A DNA stretch of 6,809 bases from Acidimicrobiia bacterium (GTDB lineage: Bacteria; Actinomycetota; Acidimicrobiia; IMCC26256; JAENVU01), in NCBI GenBank assembly GCA_016650415.1, contig JAENVU010000300.1, positions 1-6,809 on the forward strand, given 5' to 3'. Of this stretch, positions 6,183 through 6,809 are shown one piece after another. The translations under genes were made by a program, and so were the position numbers. The number at the start of each line of letters is the position of its first letter. Position 1 is the stretch's first letter. The notes below the pieces were generated by a model that was given only the letters and a program-made list of their open reading frames with translations, was not told where the DNA came from and did no database searches.

Positions 6183-6205
6183 TACACACTGAGAGTAGAT
6201 ACTCT
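6174..6205 (+). promoter_or_regulatory. Promoter of the 51-aa gene, TTGACA with long spacer
   Basis: A consensus TTGACA (6174-6179) is followed after 20 bases by TACTCT (6200-6205), the same hexamer seen at 4237-4242; the other reading is an 18-base spacer and GATACT (6198-6203). MerR-type regulators act at promoters with over-long 19-20 base spacers by twisting the DNA, so the 20-base option fits the adjacent regulator. The 12-bp arm dyad overlaps the spacer and -10. Confidence 0.6.
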
Positions 6206-6211
6206 CAGTGT
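6186..6211. promoter_or_regulatory. Large dyad (12-bp perfect arms around GA), probable MerR-type operator
   Basis: ACACTGAGAGTA (6186-6197) and TACTCTCAGTGT (6200-6211) are exact reverse complements with only GA between them. The dyad covers the end of the spacer and the -10 region of the rightward promoter, and lies 52 bases from the regulator's ATG. A perfect 24-base-pair match is far beyond chance for this length. Operator function for the adjacent regulator is the natural reading; no other copy is in the window. Confidence 0.8.
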
Positions 6212-6237
6212 TATCCCATCCAGCTTAGGTGGTTCCT

Positions 6238-6393
6238 ATGAATGCCGCGACGAGCGCCGAGTTCAACAAGGGTCTCCCGGCCCGAACGTCGGAGCGTGAG
6301 GCGCGCCGTTGGATCGAGCGCCAACTTCGCTGGGAACGCACCTTGGGTGCGCTCCGGGGCAAGGACCATCACCCCGCCCGGAAAGCCGCATAA
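6238..6393 (+). CDS. 51-aa basic microprotein, unknown function
   Basis: I do not recognise this protein. It reads MNAATSAEFNKGLPARTSER at the start, then a probable amphipathic helix SEREARRWIERQLRWERTLG (about 18-37), and a basic His-containing tail GKDHHPARKAA. It is rich in Arg and carries two Trp residues (25, 32) spaced seven apart, which would place them on one face of the helix; no signal or membrane segment is visible. The start is supported by AGGTGG (6227-6232) five bases before ATG, by a consensus promoter with a large operator upstream, by G/C-biased third codon positions (about three quarters), and by a strong terminator 55 bases after its stop. It diverges from the MerR-type regulator and stands alone as a transcript, so it is probably that regulator's target. 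Binding of nucleic acid or a partner protein is only a guess from charge. Confidence 0.7.
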   Translation: MNAATSAEFNKGLPARTSEREARRWIERQLRWERTLGALRGKDHHPARKAA

Positions 6394-6534
6394 CACCAGG
6401 TCTCGCGCTCCGGGTCGAACCCCCCGTCGACCCGTCGAGTACGGAAAACGAAAAGGCCGGCCCGTACGGGCCGGCCTTTTCGCGTTCCGCTCGCTTCCGC
6501 CTAGATTCCCCACAGGTCAATACCGGGGGTAGGG
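6394..6534. other. Intergenic region between the microprotein gene and the last gene
   Basis: Apart from the terminator palindrome, I see no gene here. Between the terminator and the next ATG (6535) only about 50 bases are left, which must contain the promoter of the downstream gene; TAGATT at 6503-6508 is a possible -10 of TANNNT type without a clear -35. Confidence 0.4.
6449..6482. terminator. 34-bp perfect palindrome, probable bidirectional intrinsic terminator
   Basis: The left arm CGAAAAGGCCGGCCCGT (6449-6465) is followed directly by its exact reverse complement to 6482. The RNA would form a very stable G/C hairpin flanked by A-run and T-run on either strand (TTTT at 6477-6480), so it can stop transcription in both directions. 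It follows the 51-aa gene by 55 bases and isolates it from the next gene. The U-run is short, as is usual in high-GC Actinomycetota. Confidence 0.8.
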
Positions 6535-6809
6535 ATGGACGAGGAGCACGACGAGTTGCCGGATGATCTGCCGCCCCCACGGCCGTTTCGGCCCTGGGAC
6601 GCCGCCGGTGTCGACCAGCCCGGTGTCGACCAGCCCGGAGTCGCGCAGCCCGGAGTCGCGCAGTCCCGCCCGGCGGGGGTGGTGCCGACCTCGAGCGACC
6701 TCATGCCGCAGTTGGCCCGATCCCGACCGGCGGTCCCGGTCGTGCCCCGGCGGCAGCTCGCGCCGCCCGCCGCGCCGATTCGGACGCCGGTGGGCGTCGT
6801 CGGTGATCG
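6535..6809 (+). CDS. N-terminal part of an acidic/proline-rich protein with VDQPG-type repeats
   Basis: The frame is open from ATG 6535 to the window end (91 codons and two bases), so the gene is cut. ATG follows a purine-rich GGGGGTAGGG (6525-6534), a plausible though tight ribosome binding region. The product begins MDEEHDELPDDLPPPRPFRP, followed by four 5-residue repeats (GVDQP, GVDQP, GVAQP, GVAQS; residues 25-44), and a Pro/Ala/Val/Arg-rich stretch. Low complexity and lack of hydrophobic core predict a disordered N-terminal tail. Such tails precede folded domains in many actinobacterial ATPases and membrane-associated or division-related proteins, but nothing here identifies the family. 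Codon phase is G/C biased like the neighbours, which supports it being coding. Confidence 0.65.
   Translation, partial: MDEEHDELPDDLPPPRPFRPWDAAGVDQPGVDQPGVAQPGVAQSRPAGVVPTSSDLMPQLARSRPAVPVVPRRQLAPPAAPIRTPVGVVGD
6607..6666 (+). repeat. Four tandem 15-bp repeats inside the last gene
   Basis: Units GGTGTCGACCAGCCC (6607-6621 and 6622-6636, identical), GGAGTCGCGCAGCCC (6637-6651) and GGAGTCGCGCAGTCC (6652-6666) encode GVDQP, GVDQP, GVAQP and GVAQS. The pairwise pattern (two of one type, then two of another) looks like stepwise duplication. The length is a multiple of three, so copy changes keep the frame. Confidence 0.9.

Noticed and set aside
6211..6580. Two minus-strand frames of about 100 codons over the microprotein region
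   Set aside because: They read through the terminator palindrome and the operator edge, lack a ribosome binding site and have Arg/Pro-rich compositions typical of antisense frames.

Overview
This is a GC-rich window with densely packed genes and strong G/C bias at third codon positions. Its families (CaiB/BaiF CoA-transferases, SDR, FAS1-like/MaoC dehydratase, SCP-x type thiolase, PF04909 amidohydrolase, MerR regulator) point to a high-GC Actinomycetota chromosome. Their combination fits Acidimicrobiia or mycolic-acid bacteria, but I cannot place the genus. No RNA gene, transposon, integrase or CRISPR array is visible.

Left part (1-1972): a minus-strand operon encodes an SDR dehydrogenase followed by a thiolase-like protein that runs off the window; the two genes overlap by one base (TAATG). 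A single-domain FAS1-like/MaoC hydratase reads divergently on the plus strand from the SDR gene. The 90-bp gap between them carries a TGAC-N6-GTCA inverted repeat. Hydratase, dehydrogenase and thiolase are three successive beta-oxidation-type steps on a CoA ester. The hydratase stop abuts the stop of a small minus-strand gene for a protein with one C-terminal membrane segment.

Middle part (1988-5437): a tandem two-domain class III CoA-transferase (minus) and an amidohydrolase (plus) diverge from a 45-bp gap. A perfect 16-bp palindrome, again with TGAC-N6-GTCA half-sites, lies exactly between the -35-like and -10-like boxes of the amidohydrolase and overlaps the GTG start of the transferase. 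The shared half-sites suggest, but do not prove, that one repressor encoded elsewhere controls both divergent loci. Such a regulon would join activation of an acid to its CoA ester, side-chain or ring degradation, and hydrolysis.

Right part (5439-6809): a MerR-family regulator that appears to contain two successive MerR-type helix-turn-helix modules is transcribed away from a 51-aa basic microprotein gene. Between them lies a large dyad (two 12-bp perfect arms around GA) overlapping a TTGACA promoter. The microprotein gene is closed by a 34-bp perfect palindrome that looks like a bidirectional terminator. The tandem-HTH regulator, large operator and solitary microprotein form the most unusual unit in the window. 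The last gene, cut by the window end, starts with an acidic, proline-rich segment containing four 5-residue repeats.
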